From: Erysipelotrichia bacterium
GTDB taxonomy: Bacteria; Bacillota_I; Bacilli_A; Erysipelotrichales; Erysipelotrichaceae
Length of the DNA stretch: 64,000 bases
Assembly: GCA_018333955.1 (NCBI GenBank)
Contig: JAGXSD010000006.1
Location: 1 to 64,000, forward strand
Direction of reading: 5' to 3'
Each line of letters starts with the position of its first letter. Positions within the stretch are counted from its first letter, which is position 1. The translations under genes and the position numbers were made by a program. Below, piece after piece: positions 17,126 to 25,251 of this stretch. Below the pieces are notes generated by a model. The model saw only the letters and a program-made list of their open reading frames with translations. It searched no databases and had not been told where the DNA came from.

Positions 17126-17778
17126 ATCATTTAATCGACCATACATTACTAAAGCAAAATGCGGTAAAAGCAGATTTTATTAAGCTTTGTGAAGAAGCAC
17201 GACAATACCAGTTTAAAACTGTATGTGTTAATGGATCACGTGTTTCATTGGTTGCTGAGCTTTTAAAAGATTCAGGAGTGGGTGTTTGTGCTACGATTGG
17301 TTTTCCATTAGGAGCCATGTCAACCCCAGCGAAAGCATTTGAAGCAGCTCAATGCATTAAAGATGGTGCAACTGAGATTGATATGGTGCTAAATGTGGGC
17401 AAACTCATTGATGGAGAGTATGATTTCGTTGTTCAAGATATTGCGGCTGTTAAACAAGCCATCGGACATCATACACTCAAGGTAATCATTGAAGCATGTT
17501 TACTTACTGATGAACAAAAGGTTTTAGCCACTCAAGCAGTGATTGATGCGAAAGCAGATTTTGTGAAAACAAGCACTGGTTTCTCAACTCATGGAGCGAC
17601 TAAAGAAGATGTTGCTTTATTAAAATCAGTGGCTAAAGATATCATTGAAGTTAAAGCAGCTGGTGGAGTACGTTCTTACGAAGATGTTATGGCGATGCTT
17701 GAAGCCGGTGCAACCCGAATTGGCACCTCCAGTGGGGTTGCTTTAATGCAAGGCAAGAAGGTTGAAGGAAGTTATTAA
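17122..17778 (+). CDS. deoC: Deoxyribose-phosphate aldolase
   Basis: 218-residue class I aldolase cleaving deoxyribose-5-phosphate to glyceraldehyde-3-phosphate and acetaldehyde. The Schiff-base lysine is K149 in DFVKTSTGFSTHGAT and the second essential lysine is K178 in VKAAGGVRS. The N-terminus IDHTLL is typical. Co-transcription with murE through an ATGA overlap is odd functionally. The other deo-type genes (pdp, deoB) are elsewhere in the window, so the pathway is scattered. A terminator follows directly. Confidence 0.94.
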   Translation: MNHLIDHTLLKQNAVKADFIKLCEEARQYQFKTVCVNGSRVSLVAELLKDSGVGVCATIGFPLGAMSTPAKAFEAAQCIKDGATEIDMVLNVGKLIDGEYDFVVQDIAAVKQAIGHHTLKVIIEACLLTDEQKVLATQAVIDAKADFVKTSTGFSTHGATKEDVALLKSVAKDIIEVKAAGGVRSYEDVMAMLEAGATRIGTSSGVALMQGKKVEGSY

Positions 17779-17784
17779 TTCATT

Positions 17785-17814
17785 AAAAGCACTCATCAAA
17801 AGATAAGTGCTTTT
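17785..17814 (+). terminator. Terminator after deoC
   Basis: AAAAGCACT and AGTGCTTTT form a 9-bp stem followed by a T tract. It ends the long run that began near scpA. Confidence 0.85.
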
Positions 17815-17834
17815 TTGTTTCGAGACGTGTCAAT

Positions 17835-17863
17835 TTGAAGCCATGTTTAAAGTTTGATATAAT
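17835..17863 (+). promoter_or_regulatory. Promoter for the baeRF-like gene
   Basis: TTGAAG (17835-17840), 17 bases, then TTTGATATAAT with an extended TGn and TATAAT (17858-17863). A second bare TATAAT occurs at 17886-17891 close to the AGGAGGATC ribosome binding site. Confidence 0.65.
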
Positions 17864-17905
17864 CAACTTACAACCAAGTAGACAATATAATCAAGGAGGA
17901 TCTTT

Positions 17906-19048
17906 ATGTTTGAAATCACAAACCGTTTTCCTCATCCAATTTTTTCCTCATCTAAAATCCCTGTCGTGTCGATTTACTGTCCTACTCATATGACATCGCC
18001 TGATAATAAACAAGATGTTTTAGTGTATAAGAATTTACTTAAAGAAGTTGAAGATAAACTTAATCTTATCCTCACAAAAAAAGAAGTGAATCAATTCATG
18101 ATAGGCTTGGATGAATTAAGACAAGATAAGGATTTCTGGATGAATGCACTTCGTGGACTATGTGTTTTTTGTGATGGATCAAAAGTGGTCGTATATAAGA
18201 CACACCTGAATGTACCATCTTTAGCTATTGTATCGGATAGTTTTCATACGAAGCCACTTCGACGTGTGCTTCAACAATCCGAGCAGTATCTTATACTTGG
18301 ATTAACACGAACTCATTTTGATATCTTTTTGGCAAATCAAACTCACATTGAACCATTAAGTGAAGAAACCATTACAAGAAAAAACTTGAAAGAAGTATTG
18401 GGCGATCAAATAAGTTCGGGTTCACTCACATTTGGCAGTTATGGAGGTGCATCAAAAGGTGGGATGTATCATGGTCATGGGGATAAAAGTGCTGAGATAG
18501 ATTTAGATACGCAAAAATACTTCAAATACGTTGATGAAACGATCATCAATCAAGTCCATAAGTATTGGCCTTTTCCTCTTGTTTTATGTGCACTAGATGA
18601 GTATCAACCACTATTTCGCACATTAAGCAAGAATTCATATCTTCATGAAATAGGTGTTCATAAGTCCTTTGAATCAATCAGTCTAAAATCACTGCATCAA
18701 GAATCATGGAAGATATTTGAGACTCAGTATGCTCACACCATTCAGGCTTTGATTGAACAATCACATAGTTTATTAAATCAAGGTCTTTCAAGTCATAACT
18801 TAAAAGATATTGTGAAAGCTGCGGTGGAAGGTCGAGTCAAAGAAATTTGTATCAGTGCCTCAGCGATGGTATATGGTGAGATTGATGTTGAAAGTAAGCA
18901 AATTATCTTTCGTGAACAAGAAGGACTATTTGATGACGTATATGATGATTTAATTGATCTTGTCGAGAATTTTCAAGGAAAAGTTTGGATTGTGGATTCA
19001 CACCGACTCCCAGAAGGGATTGATGTAGTTGCACTGTATCGATACTAG
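17906..19048 (+). CDS. Bacterial archaeo-eukaryotic release factor-like (baeRF) protein
   Basis: 380-residue soluble protein with the layout I associate with baeRF3/baeRF7 proteins, bacterial relatives of aRF1/eRF1. Seen: VSIYCPTHMTSP near the start, YKNLLKEVEDKL, DGSKVVVYKTHLNVPSLAIVSDSF, TKPLRRVLQQSEQYLILGLTRTHF, a glycine/histidine-rich turn (YHGHGDKSAEIDLDTQKYF) and a C-terminal L7Ae-like alpha/beta half with LKDIVKAAVEGRVKEICISA. It has its own promoter and terminator just before rpsU. Some family members are thought to act on stalled ribosomes or in hibernation, but no biochemical role is assured. The assignment comes from pattern memory, not a profile search. Confidence 0.6.
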   Translation: MFEITNRFPHPIFSSSKIPVVSIYCPTHMTSPDNKQDVLVYKNLLKEVEDKLNLILTKKEVNQFMIGLDELRQDKDFWMNALRGLCVFCDGSKVVVYKTHLNVPSLAIVSDSFHTKPLRRVLQQSEQYLILGLTRTHFDIFLANQTHIEPLSEETITRKNLKEVLGDQISSGSLTFGSYGGASKGGMYHGHGDKSAEIDLDTQKYFKYVDETIINQVHKYWPFPLVLCALDEYQPLFRTLSKNSYLHEIGVHKSFESISLKSLHQESWKIFETQYAHTIQALIEQSHSLLNQGLSSHNLKDIVKAAVEGRVKEICISASAMVYGEIDVESKQIIFREQEGLFDDVYDDLIDLVENFQGKVWIVDSHRLPEGIDVVALYRY

Positions 19049-19072
19049 CACGATATTTTAACTAAGTCTAAC

Positions 19073-19097
19073 AAGGGATAATTATGTTATCCCTTTT
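19073..19097 (+). terminator. Terminator after the baeRF-like gene
   Basis: AAGGGATAA and TTATCCCTT pair around TTATG, followed by a short TTATT tail. The T tract is weak. Confidence 0.65.
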
Positions 19098-19154
19098 ATT
19101 GAACTTAAAATCATAAAGAAGTTTTGGACAATTTGTGGATTTTTGAGTAGGTGG

Positions 19155-19183
19155 TTGTAATTTAAATCAAGATTATGTATAAT
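19155..19183 (+). promoter_or_regulatory. Promoter for rpsU
   Basis: TTGTAA (19155-19160), a 17-base spacer and TATAAT (19178-19183). The AGGGGAG ribosome binding site lies just before the ATG at 19218. Confidence 0.75.
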
Positions 19184-19217
19184 ACTAATGCTGCTAAAAA
19201 AGAGGGGAGTGATCAAA

Positions 19218-19397
19218 ATGCCAAGAGTCGTTGTTAAAGAAAACGAAGGCCTCGAAGAAGCGTTACGTCGTTTTAAACGTTCAGTTTCTCGCGCTGGAAC
19301 CCTCGCTGATATTCGTAAGCGCGAATATTATGTAAAACCTGGTCAAAAGCGTAAACTTAAATCAGAAGCTGCACGCAAAGCTAAAAAACGTAAATAA
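19218..19397 (+). CDS. rpsU: 30S ribosomal protein S21
   Basis: 59-residue basic protein of the small subunit, placed on the platform near the anti-Shine-Dalgarno region of 16S rRNA. The sequence [19 protein letters not shown] and the basic tail [16 protein letters not shown] are diagnostic. I start at 19218 with AGGGGAG before it, rather than at an in-frame ATG at 19188 that has no ribosome binding site and adds ten residues foreign to the family. It is monocistronic here, with its own promoter and terminator. Confidence 0.95.
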   Translation: MPRVVVKENEGLEEALRRFKRSVSRAGTLADIRKREYYVKPGQKRKLKSEAARKAKKRK

Positions 19398-19400
19398 TCA

Positions 19401-19424
19401 AGTACACCTCGGTGTACTTTTTTC
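19401..19424 (+). terminator. Terminator after rpsU
   Basis: AGTACACC and GGTGTACT pair around two bases, giving a real loop of about six if the inner pairs open, followed by TTTTT. Confidence 0.8.
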
Positions 19425-19439
19425 ATTTTCCTACCTTGC

Positions 19440-19450
19440 TATGATATACT
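19440..19450 (+). promoter_or_regulatory. Extended -10 promoter for phoH
   Basis: TATGATATACT, with TGn before TATACT. The -35 is indistinct. AAGGAG at 19457 is the ribosome binding site. Confidence 0.6.
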
Positions 19451-19470
19451 TTATTTAAGGAGAAATAGGC

Positions 19471-20418
19471 ATGATTTCAAACTTAACTAGTTTAGATGTA
19501 TCGTATCTTAATGATCAACAGTTAATGCAACTGGTTGGCTCAATGGATGAACATTTGCGTCTGCTTGAAGAGCACTTTCATTTAAAGGTCTATTTGTCAT
19601 CTCAACAACTTCATTTTGATCCTGATCAAGGCTCAGATACTCGTAGTGCCCATAAGGTTATTGAAGCAGCGATTGAACTGATTCAAACATTTCAAACATG
19701 CGATCCTAGTACTTTTCTAATGTTAATCGAACATGTCAAACAAGGCTTACCTCCACTTTCTCATTTAAAACGTGTCATTGCTACGAATGCTCAAGGTAAG
19801 CCCATTGTCGCAAAAACGTATGGACAAGCTGTTTTAGTTGATGCATTAACTAAAAAAGATATGGTGTTTGCATTAGGACCTGCTGGAACTGGAAAAACCT
19901 ACATTAGTGTTGTCTATGCAGTCAATGCGTTAAAACTGAATCATGTTAAAAAGATTATCTTAACTCGTCCTGCGGTAGAAGCAGGAGAAAATCTAGGCTT
20001 TCTACCTGGAGATTTAAAAGAAAAGGTCGACCCTTACTTAAGACCTCTATATGACGCATTATATGACATGCTAGGCATGGAAACGACCAATCGATATATT
20101 GAGAAGGGGACGATTGAAATCGCTCCTTTAGCCTACATGAGAGGGCGTACACTAGATAATGCATTTGTGATACTCGATGAGGCTCAAAATACCACCGTCA
20201 TGCAAATGAAGATGTTTCTAACCCGGATGGGTAATGGAGCTCATATGGTGATTAATGGCGACTTAACTCAAATAGATTTGAAGAAAGATCAAAAATCGGG
20301 TTTAAAAGATGCGGCTGAGCGTTTTCAAGATATTCATGAAATTGCCTTTGTGACATTAACTGATGTGGATGTTGTGCGACATCCTATTGTCAAGAAAATA
20401 TTAAAACGTTATGAGTGA
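19471..20418 (+). CDS. phoH: PhoH-family ATPase
   Basis: 315-residue P-loop protein of the PhoH/PhoL family, linked in many bacteria to RNA metabolism with YbeY. Walker A GPAGTGKT is at 136-143, Walker B-like AFVILDEAQNTT follows, then MVINGDLTQIDL. The N-terminal 100 residues form the usual PhoL domain. In most Firmicutes ybeY is directly downstream. Here ybeY lies about 4.4 kb on, with phoP/phoR-like genes, phoU and the minus-strand nptA between. The end overlaps an upstream in-frame ATG of the response-regulator gene. Confidence 0.9.
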   Translation: MISNLTSLDVSYLNDQQLMQLVGSMDEHLRLLEEHFHLKVYLSSQQLHFDPDQGSDTRSAHKVIEAAIELIQTFQTCDPSTFLMLIEHVKQGLPPLSHLKRVIATNAQGKPIVAKTYGQAVLVDALTKKDMVFALGPAGTGKTYISVVYAVNALKLNHVKKIILTRPAVEAGENLGFLPGDLKEKVDPYLRPLYDALYDMLGMETTNRYIEKGTIEIAPLAYMRGRTLDNAFVILDEAQNTTVMQMKMFLTRMGNGAHMVINGDLTQIDLKKDQKSGLKDAAERFQDIHEIAFVTLTDVDVVRHPIVKKILKRYE

Positions 20419-20425
20419 GGGGAAA

Positions 20426-21094
20426 ATGAACATTTGTCTAGTCGAAGATGAAATTAGTATTGCAAAGTTGCTCATTTATGATTTAAAAAATGCCGGATAT
20501 AACGTTGTTCACTATGCGAATGGTATGGATGCCAAGTTTGGGATTAATACCCAAGCTTTTGATGTGTTTATTGTGGATTGGATGATTCCACAACTGAGTG
20601 GTTTAGAATTAGTTAAAATCATTCGACATTTTAAGAGTGATGCGATTATTATGATGTTAACGGCGAAAGATGATGAAAGTGATGTATTAGAAGCGTTTGA
20701 AGCTGGAGTGGATGATTATATTCGTAAACCTTTTTCACCACGAGAACTGCTTGCGCGAGTCAATGCCCATCTTCGAAAACATCAAAACAATGATTTAAAA
20801 ACAATCTCATACATGGATGTGGAATGTAATCTATTGACTCGTGAAATGTTTGTTAAGCATGTTGCAGTGAGTTGCACAAAAAAAGAATTCGATTTAATGG
20901 CCTACTTGCTTTCAAATGTGAATATTGTTTTAACTCGTGATGACATTCTTAATGAACTTTGGAACTTTGATTATGATGGGGATACTCGTATTGTAGACGT
21001 ACATATTTTTAAATTAAGAAATAAACTTGAGTTTTCTTCACTCTCGATTGAATCTAAACGTGGTGTAGGTTATGTTCTTCAAGCCAAAAAGTAA
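20426..21094 (+). CDS. OmpR/PhoB-family response regulator (PhoP-like)
   Basis: 222-residue regulator with receiver and winged-helix domains. The phosphoacceptor is D51 in FIVDWMIPQLSG, with the acidic VEDE pocket at the start and the LTAKDDESD and RKPFSPREL switch residues. The DNA-binding part ends RIVDVHIFKLRNKLEF and RGVGYVL. I start at ATG 20426 with GAGGGG before it, rather than at ATG 20411, which is in frame but lacks a site. The kinase gene overlaps by 23 bp. The neighbouring phoU and nptA genes and the TTAACA repeats before phoU make phosphate control the likely role. The PhoP/PhoB name is inference. Confidence 0.8.
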   Translation: MNICLVEDEISIAKLLIYDLKNAGYNVVHYANGMDAKFGINTQAFDVFIVDWMIPQLSGLELVKIIRHFKSDAIIMMLTAKDDESDVLEAFEAGVDDYIRKPFSPRELLARVNAHLRKHQNNDLKTISYMDVECNLLTREMFVKHVAVSCTKKEFDLMAYLLSNVNIVLTRDDILNELWNFDYDGDTRIVDVHIFKLRNKLEFSSLSIESKRGVGYVLQAKK

Positions 21095-22304
21095 TCATTA
21101 CATCAAAGCGTGGTTTTTTTGTTTGATACTAGCAGTCATTGTTTTTCCTTTTTCATGGCTTGCGAGTCTTTTAATCATGTTAGTAAGCACTGTTTTAGTG
21201 CTTTTTTTCAAATCTATTCACGAATTAGAACTTAAAAAAAGCATTGAAACATCACAGTTAACAAAGTTTCAACATGATCAACGGCTAAATTTACTACAAG
21301 AACAATTAGATATCTTAATGACATACTATCCACATCCCATGGTCCTATTTAATCAAAGAGGGCAACAAGTGCTTTCTAATGCGTCATTTTATGAACTCAT
21401 TCATCTTCAAGATCGAGAACTCATGTATGATGATAAACGTCTTCCAAGGGCCATCCTTAAAATCTTTAAACAAGCGTATTATCAAGAAACTCCGATGATT
21501 CAAGATATTTCTTTAAATAATCAGTTTTATTCAGCCCATTGTTTGCCAATTTACGTTCAGGGTCGATATCAAGGCTTTTTATGTGTTCTTCAAGATGTGA
21601 CTCGTCTTGTCCAACAAGATAAACTTCAAAAACGTTTTGTGGCTGATGCCTCGCATGAACTCAAAACGCCCATTACGGCCATTAAAGGGATTTCTGAACT
21701 ATTACTTCGCACTCCACACATGAATGCTGAGGATCGATTAGACTTCACCCAACAAGTGTATGATCAATCTCATCGTTTAGAGCAAATTGTAAAGGATATG
21801 TTGACATTATCTAAACTTAGTGAAGACAAAATGATGATTGTAAAACAACCTAATAATGCGAAAGCACTCATTGAAGAGATACTAAATACGTTTAGTGTAG
21901 CCTTTACACAGCATCATTTAAACGTCTCTTTAAATGTGAATGAGAAGACAGTGCTCTATGTTGATAAAAAGGCTTTTGAGAGTATTATGAGTAATCTAAT
22001 TTCTAATGTGATGATTCATGCGAATGCTAGTGAGTTACATATCAATGTCTTAGAAACACTAGAGTTTGTAAAGATAACAGTGATTGATAATGGTAAAGGC
22101 ATTGAAGCAGAACATTTACCTCATATTTTTGAGCGTTTTTATCGCGCTTCTTCATCACGTCAACGTTCTAGTGGCGGCAGTGGATTAGGTTTAAACATAT
22201 CACGCAGTTTTGTATTGGCTCATCAGGGAACCTTAGAAGTTGAAAGTGAACCTCATCAAGGATGTAAATTTACATTAAGTTTCCCAAAATTAACATTGTC
22301 TTAA
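21072..22304 (+). CDS. Sensor histidine kinase (PhoR-like)
   Basis: 410-residue membrane kinase. Two hydrophobic segments near 14-46 have almost no extracellular loop between them, followed by a PAS-like region (about 80-180). HisKA has the phosphorylated H195 in ADASHELKTPITAIKG. The ATPase domain shows NLISNVMIHA (N box), VIDNGKGIEAEHLPHIFERF (G1 and F boxes) and GGSGLGLNIS (G2). It is cotranscribed with the response regulator through a 23-bp overlap. The lack of a sensing loop fits kinases that read signals from inside or from transporters. The last codons of this gene carry one TTAACA element of the phoU upstream repeats. Confidence 0.85.
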   Translation: MFFKPKSNHYIKAWFFCLILAVIVFPFSWLASLLIMLVSTVLVLFFKSIHELELKKSIETSQLTKFQHDQRLNLLQEQLDILMTYYPHPMVLFNQRGQQVLSNASFYELIHLQDRELMYDDKRLPRAILKIFKQAYYQETPMIQDISLNNQFYSAHCLPIYVQGRYQGFLCVLQDVTRLVQQDKLQKRFVADASHELKTPITAIKGISELLLRTPHMNAEDRLDFTQQVYDQSHRLEQIVKDMLTLSKLSEDKMMIVKQPNNAKALIEEILNTFSVAFTQHHLNVSLNVNEKTVLYVDKKAFESIMSNLISNVMIHANASELHINVLETLEFVKITVIDNGKGIEAEHLPHIFERFYRASSSRQRSSGGSGLGLNISRSFVLAHQGTLEVESEPHQGCKFTLSFPKLTLS

Positions 22305-22306
22305 CA
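22269..22306 (+). promoter_or_regulatory. Pho-box-like direct repeats upstream of phoU
   Basis: TTTACA (22269), TTTCCC (22280), TTAACA (22290) and TTAACA (22301) lie 11, 10 and 11 bases apart. PhoP of Bacillus binds TT(A/T/C)ACA-type hexamers spaced about 11 bases apart. The last element sits 20 bases before the phoU -10 box. Most of the array lies within the end of the kinase gene. Confidence 0.6.
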
Positions 22307-22326
22307 TTTGAAATGAATTGAATTTG

Positions 22327-22332
22327 TATAAT
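22327..22332 (+). promoter_or_regulatory. -10 box for phoU
   Basis: TATAAT with no proper -35 at 16-18 bases, as expected of an activator-dependent promoter. The Pho-box-like repeats end 20 bases upstream. Confidence 0.55.
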
Positions 22333-22353
22333 GGGAATGATAAGGAGAACTTT

Positions 22354-22983
22354 ATGAAATTAGATGATCAAATTACCCAATTAAATGAATTAATTCTTTT
22401 AATGGCGTATCAAGTTAGAATGATGATGACTACCGCGGTCCAAGCACTAGTGAAAACAGATCATGATAAAGCTTTATATGTTGTGGAACAAGATGCTGTG
22501 TTAAATCATTATGAAGTCGAAGTGAATGAAATTGCAATCCAAGCACTTTCTTTACTTCAACCTGTTGCGAAAGATTTAAGAACCCTCATTAGTGCCATTA
22601 AGATTGCGAATGAATTAGAGCGTATCGGTGATTATGCTAAGAATATTGCCCGCTATGTGATTAAAAAGCAAGTTTTTCCAAGCAGTATCGAAGCAGATGC
22701 ATTGGATCTGATTAATATATTCTTAGCACAGTTTGAAGAAACAATCGAAGTATTAAAGCAACCTGATGCGAATTTTGCTTATCAAACTGGATTAAAAGAT
22801 GAAATCTTAGATAAACGATTTATAGAACTTGTGGATAAGATTGAGTTACTTCCTGCAAGTGAGCGGATTTCTGTCGCGACCATTGGGATTTTAAGAAATG
22901 TAGAGCGAGCAGGAGACCACTCCAAAAATGTATGTGAACACATCATTTATCGAACAAAATCTCAGTTTATTGACTTAGGCTAA
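22354..22983 (+). CDS. phoU: Phosphate transport regulator PhoU
   Basis: 209-residue helical protein with two PhoU repeats that restrains phosphate uptake and kinase signalling. Seen: the pattern LRTLISAIKIANELERIGDYAKNIAR in the first repeat and VATIGILRNVERAGDHSKNVCE in the second; the ERxGD/ERxGDH residues bind metal clusters. The start is ATG 22354 with AAGGAG before it. The in-frame ATG at 22318 is upstream of the -10 box. A Pst transporter is not in this window; the convergent nptA may be its local client. The terminator is shared with nptA. Confidence 0.9.
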   Translation: MKLDDQITQLNELILLMAYQVRMMMTTAVQALVKTDHDKALYVVEQDAVLNHYEVEVNEIAIQALSLLQPVAKDLRTLISAIKIANELERIGDYAKNIARYVIKKQVFPSSIEADALDLINIFLAQFEETIEVLKQPDANFAYQTGLKDEILDKRFIELVDKIELLPASERISVATIGILRNVERAGDHSKNVCEHIIYRTKSQFIDLG

Positions 22984-22991
22984 AATACAGT

Positions 22992-23019
22992 AAAGGCGTT
23001 TCATATGTGAAACGCCTTT
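22992..23019. terminator. Bidirectional terminator between phoU and nptA
   Basis: AAAGGCGTTTCA and TGAAACGCCTTT make a perfect 12-bp stem around TATG, with T's on the plus side and A's on the other. It serves both convergent genes. Confidence 0.88.
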
Positions 23020-23022
23020 TAT

Positions 23023-24714
23023 TTATTGAAGACTTGTTTTATTTTCTACTTCATGTTCGACTGAAATACTGAATGTTGTTTTGGAAATATTGCATGCATG
23101 GTCGCCCATACGTTCAATTGTCGCTAAAATATCCACAAATAGAGATCCACCCACATTAGCTAAGCAGCGATCAGTAGCCATACGCTCAAAGTGACGTTGT
23201 TTCGCTTTAAATTCAAGTAAATCGAGATAGTTTTCGTCTTCAAGAATACTTTGATGCATCAGTTTATCATTACTCATGAATACTCTTAATGAGCGAGCAA
23301 TCATATGATGAACTAGATCACACATTTGAACGATATCATCAAGAGCTTCTTGAGAGAAACTTTCATCGGCTTCATAAATACTGTCATAGTATTCTACTAA
23401 GTTTGTGGCAAGATCTCCAATGCGCTCAATGTTCTTAAGGACTGCAATATTGGCTTGATACGTTTCAACATCACTTTCTCCAAGATTCTCTTTGACAATG
23501 ACTAGTAAGTAATCAGTAATCTTAGAGTCCATGTTATTGATGATTGATTCTAAATTTAAAACATGCTCGATATGGGATTTACTCTTAGTAAGTAGAAATT
23601 GTTTTGTTTCATCAATGGCTTCAAGGGAGAGTTCACCCATTTTAATAATCGTGTTTTTAGAGACTTGAAGTGCGGCTGAAGGAAGAGAGCGTGCAAGTTC
23701 TAAATCAAGTGCATTTAGATCAATCTCACGATACTCAATTTCATCTCCTTTAATCAAAATTCGAATTAGTTTCACTAAATAGGAAACAAATGGGAACATT
23801 AATAGTGTTGCGACTACGTTAAAGGCAATATGAGCTACCGATACTTGTAATGCAGCGTTAAGGTTGAATATTTGTGTTAAGTATTTATCAATCGCAAGGA
23901 ATTGATTTAAGAATATCATCGCAAAGATGGTTCCTAAAACGTTAAATAACGTGTGAATCCCAGCTGCTCGTTTGGATGCTAAAGAACCTCCTAACGCAGC
24001 CATGATTGCTGTAATCGTAGTTCCTATGTTTGATCCAAATACAAATGGTAATGCCGCATCAATGGTCATTCCCCCAGATTCGTAAATCTTTTGGACAATT
24101 CCAATCATCGCTGATGAGGATTGAACTAGTCCTGTAAAGACAATCCCTCCTCCTAAGGCTAAGAAAGGATTTGAAGACATCTCTTGCGTTAGGTCAATAA
24201 AAGCCTCAACATCTTTTAGTGTTTTTAATGCATCTCCCATGGTTTTTAAACCAAAGAACATAATTCCAAAACCTAATATGGAAGTTCCAATGTAATTAGT
24301 TCGCTTTTTCTTTGCGAATAAAACTAACATTGCCCCTATAAAGATAATGGCCATTGCAAAGTTTTCAATTTTTAAGCCGATAAGAAATGATGTTACAGTT
24401 GTGCCAATATTGGCGCCCATAATGATTCCTGTGGCTTGTTCAAGTCGCATTAAACCAGCACGCACAAAACCAATAGTAATGGCAGTGGTGGCTGATGAAG
24501 ATTGAACTGCTACTGTAATGAAGGCCCCGATTCCAATGGCCATCCATACTTTTGAGGTATATCGGTCAATGTATGTTCGGATTTTATCTCCGGCTACAGC
24601 TTTAAGACCATCCCCCATAAATTTAATCCCAAAGAGGAAAAGACCAAATCCCCCCAAGACTAAATCCCATTTTACAATACCAAATGATGCTAATGCATTG
24701 ATTAAATTGTCCAT
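23023..24714 (-). CDS. Na/phosphate cotransporter with C-terminal PhoU domain (NptA-like)
   Basis: 563-residue membrane protein. The N-terminal half holds two inverted cotransporter repeats, seen as VAVQSSSATTAITIGFV and TGLVQSSSAMIGIVQKI (the QSSSA motifs bind substrate) and MGANIGTTVTSF / FGSNIGTTITAI. The C-terminal 200 residues form a PhoU-like helical bundle (LKNIERIGDLATNLVEYY, IERMGDHACNISK). I start at M 24714 with GAGG six bases before, not at an in-frame ATG at 24741. It converges on phoU, which supports phosphate import as the role. The dedicated promoter faces left from 24732-24760. Confidence 0.88.
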   Translation of the reverse strand: MDNLINALASFGIVKWDLVLGGFGLFLFGIKFMGDGLKAVAGDKIRTYIDRYTSKVWMAIGIGAFITVAVQSSSATTAITIGFVRAGLMRLEQATGIIMGANIGTTVTSFLIGLKIENFAMAIIFIGAMLVLFAKKKRTNYIGTSILGFGIMFFGLKTMGDALKTLKDVEAFIDLTQEMSSNPFLALGGGIVFTGLVQSSSAMIGIVQKIYESGGMTIDAALPFVFGSNIGTTITAIMAALGGSLASKRAAGIHTLFNVLGTIFAMIFLNQFLAIDKYLTQIFNLNAALQVSVAHIAFNVVATLLMFPFVSYLVKLIRILIKGDEIEYREIDLNALDLELARSLPSAALQVSKNTIIKMGELSLEAIDETKQFLLTKSKSHIEHVLNLESIINNMDSKITDYLLVIVKENLGESDVETYQANIAVLKNIERIGDLATNLVEYYDSIYEADESFSQEALDDIVQMCDLVHHMIARSLRVFMSNDKLMHQSILEDENYLDLLEFKAKQRHFERMATDRCLANVGGSLFVDILATIERMGDHACNISKTTFSISVEHEVENKTSLQ

Positions 24715-24731
24715 AGTTAACCTCACACGAT

Positions 24732-24760
24732 ATAATACCATTATTGTAGGGTCATGTGAA
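24732..24760 (-). promoter_or_regulatory. Promoter for nptA
   Basis: On the minus strand TTCACA (24760-24755), 17 bases and TATTAT (24737-24732). No clear array of TTAACA repeats is seen here, unlike upstream of phoU. Confidence 0.55.
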
Positions 24761-24796
24761 GTTAAAATAAAGGGAGTCTATGATAAAAAAGGGGAG

Positions 24797-24807
24797 TATG
24801 TTATAAT
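24797..24807 (+). promoter_or_regulatory. Extended -10 promoter for the ybeY operon
   Basis: TATGTTATAAT with TG one base before TATAAT (24802-24807). The -35 is weak. GGAGGAT at 24813 is the ribosome binding site. Confidence 0.55.
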
Positions 24808-24822
24808 ATTCACGGAGGATTT

Positions 24823-25251
24823 ATGCCTTTTTCACTAATAAATCAAACTCAAAATAAAACATGGACTCAGTATCGTAACATCATTAAAAACATTATGAAG
24901 GTTGCTTTAGAATCACATTTATTGAATGAAAAACATCATTTAAATGTCATTTTGATTCTTGATCATGCGATGCATGAACTTAATCTTATGTACAAAGGCA
25001 AAGACTATCCTACTGATGTGTTAACTTTTGTCAGTGATGATGAGGATACACTCGCCGATATTTTTATTAATGTGGAAGCTTGTGCTCGTCAAGCACAGGA
25101 ATATCAACATTCCCTCAAGCGTGAATTTGCCTTTTTATTTGCGCATGCACTTCTACATGCTTGTGGTTATGATCATGAAAATGAAACGGATGAAGCGATG
25201 ATGATCGCACGACAAAAGGAGTTATTACGTGAATATCCAAGAGAACTTTAA
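24823..25251 (+). CDS. ybeY: Endoribonuclease YbeY
   Basis: 142-residue single-strand-specific endoribonuclease for 16S rRNA 3' maturation and ribosome quality control. The zinc motif is H108, H112 and H118 in AHALLHACGYDHE. Upstream sits the family stretch YPTDVLTFV. It starts an operon with dgkA, cdd, era and recO, overlapping dgkA by 23 bp, in the usual Firmicutes order. Confidence 0.93.
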   Translation: MPFSLINQTQNKTWTQYRNIIKNIMKVALESHLLNEKHHLNVILILDHAMHELNLMYKGKDYPTDVLTFVSDDEDTLADIFINVEACARQAQEYQHSLKREFAFLFAHALLHACGYDHENETDEAMMIARQKELLREYPREL

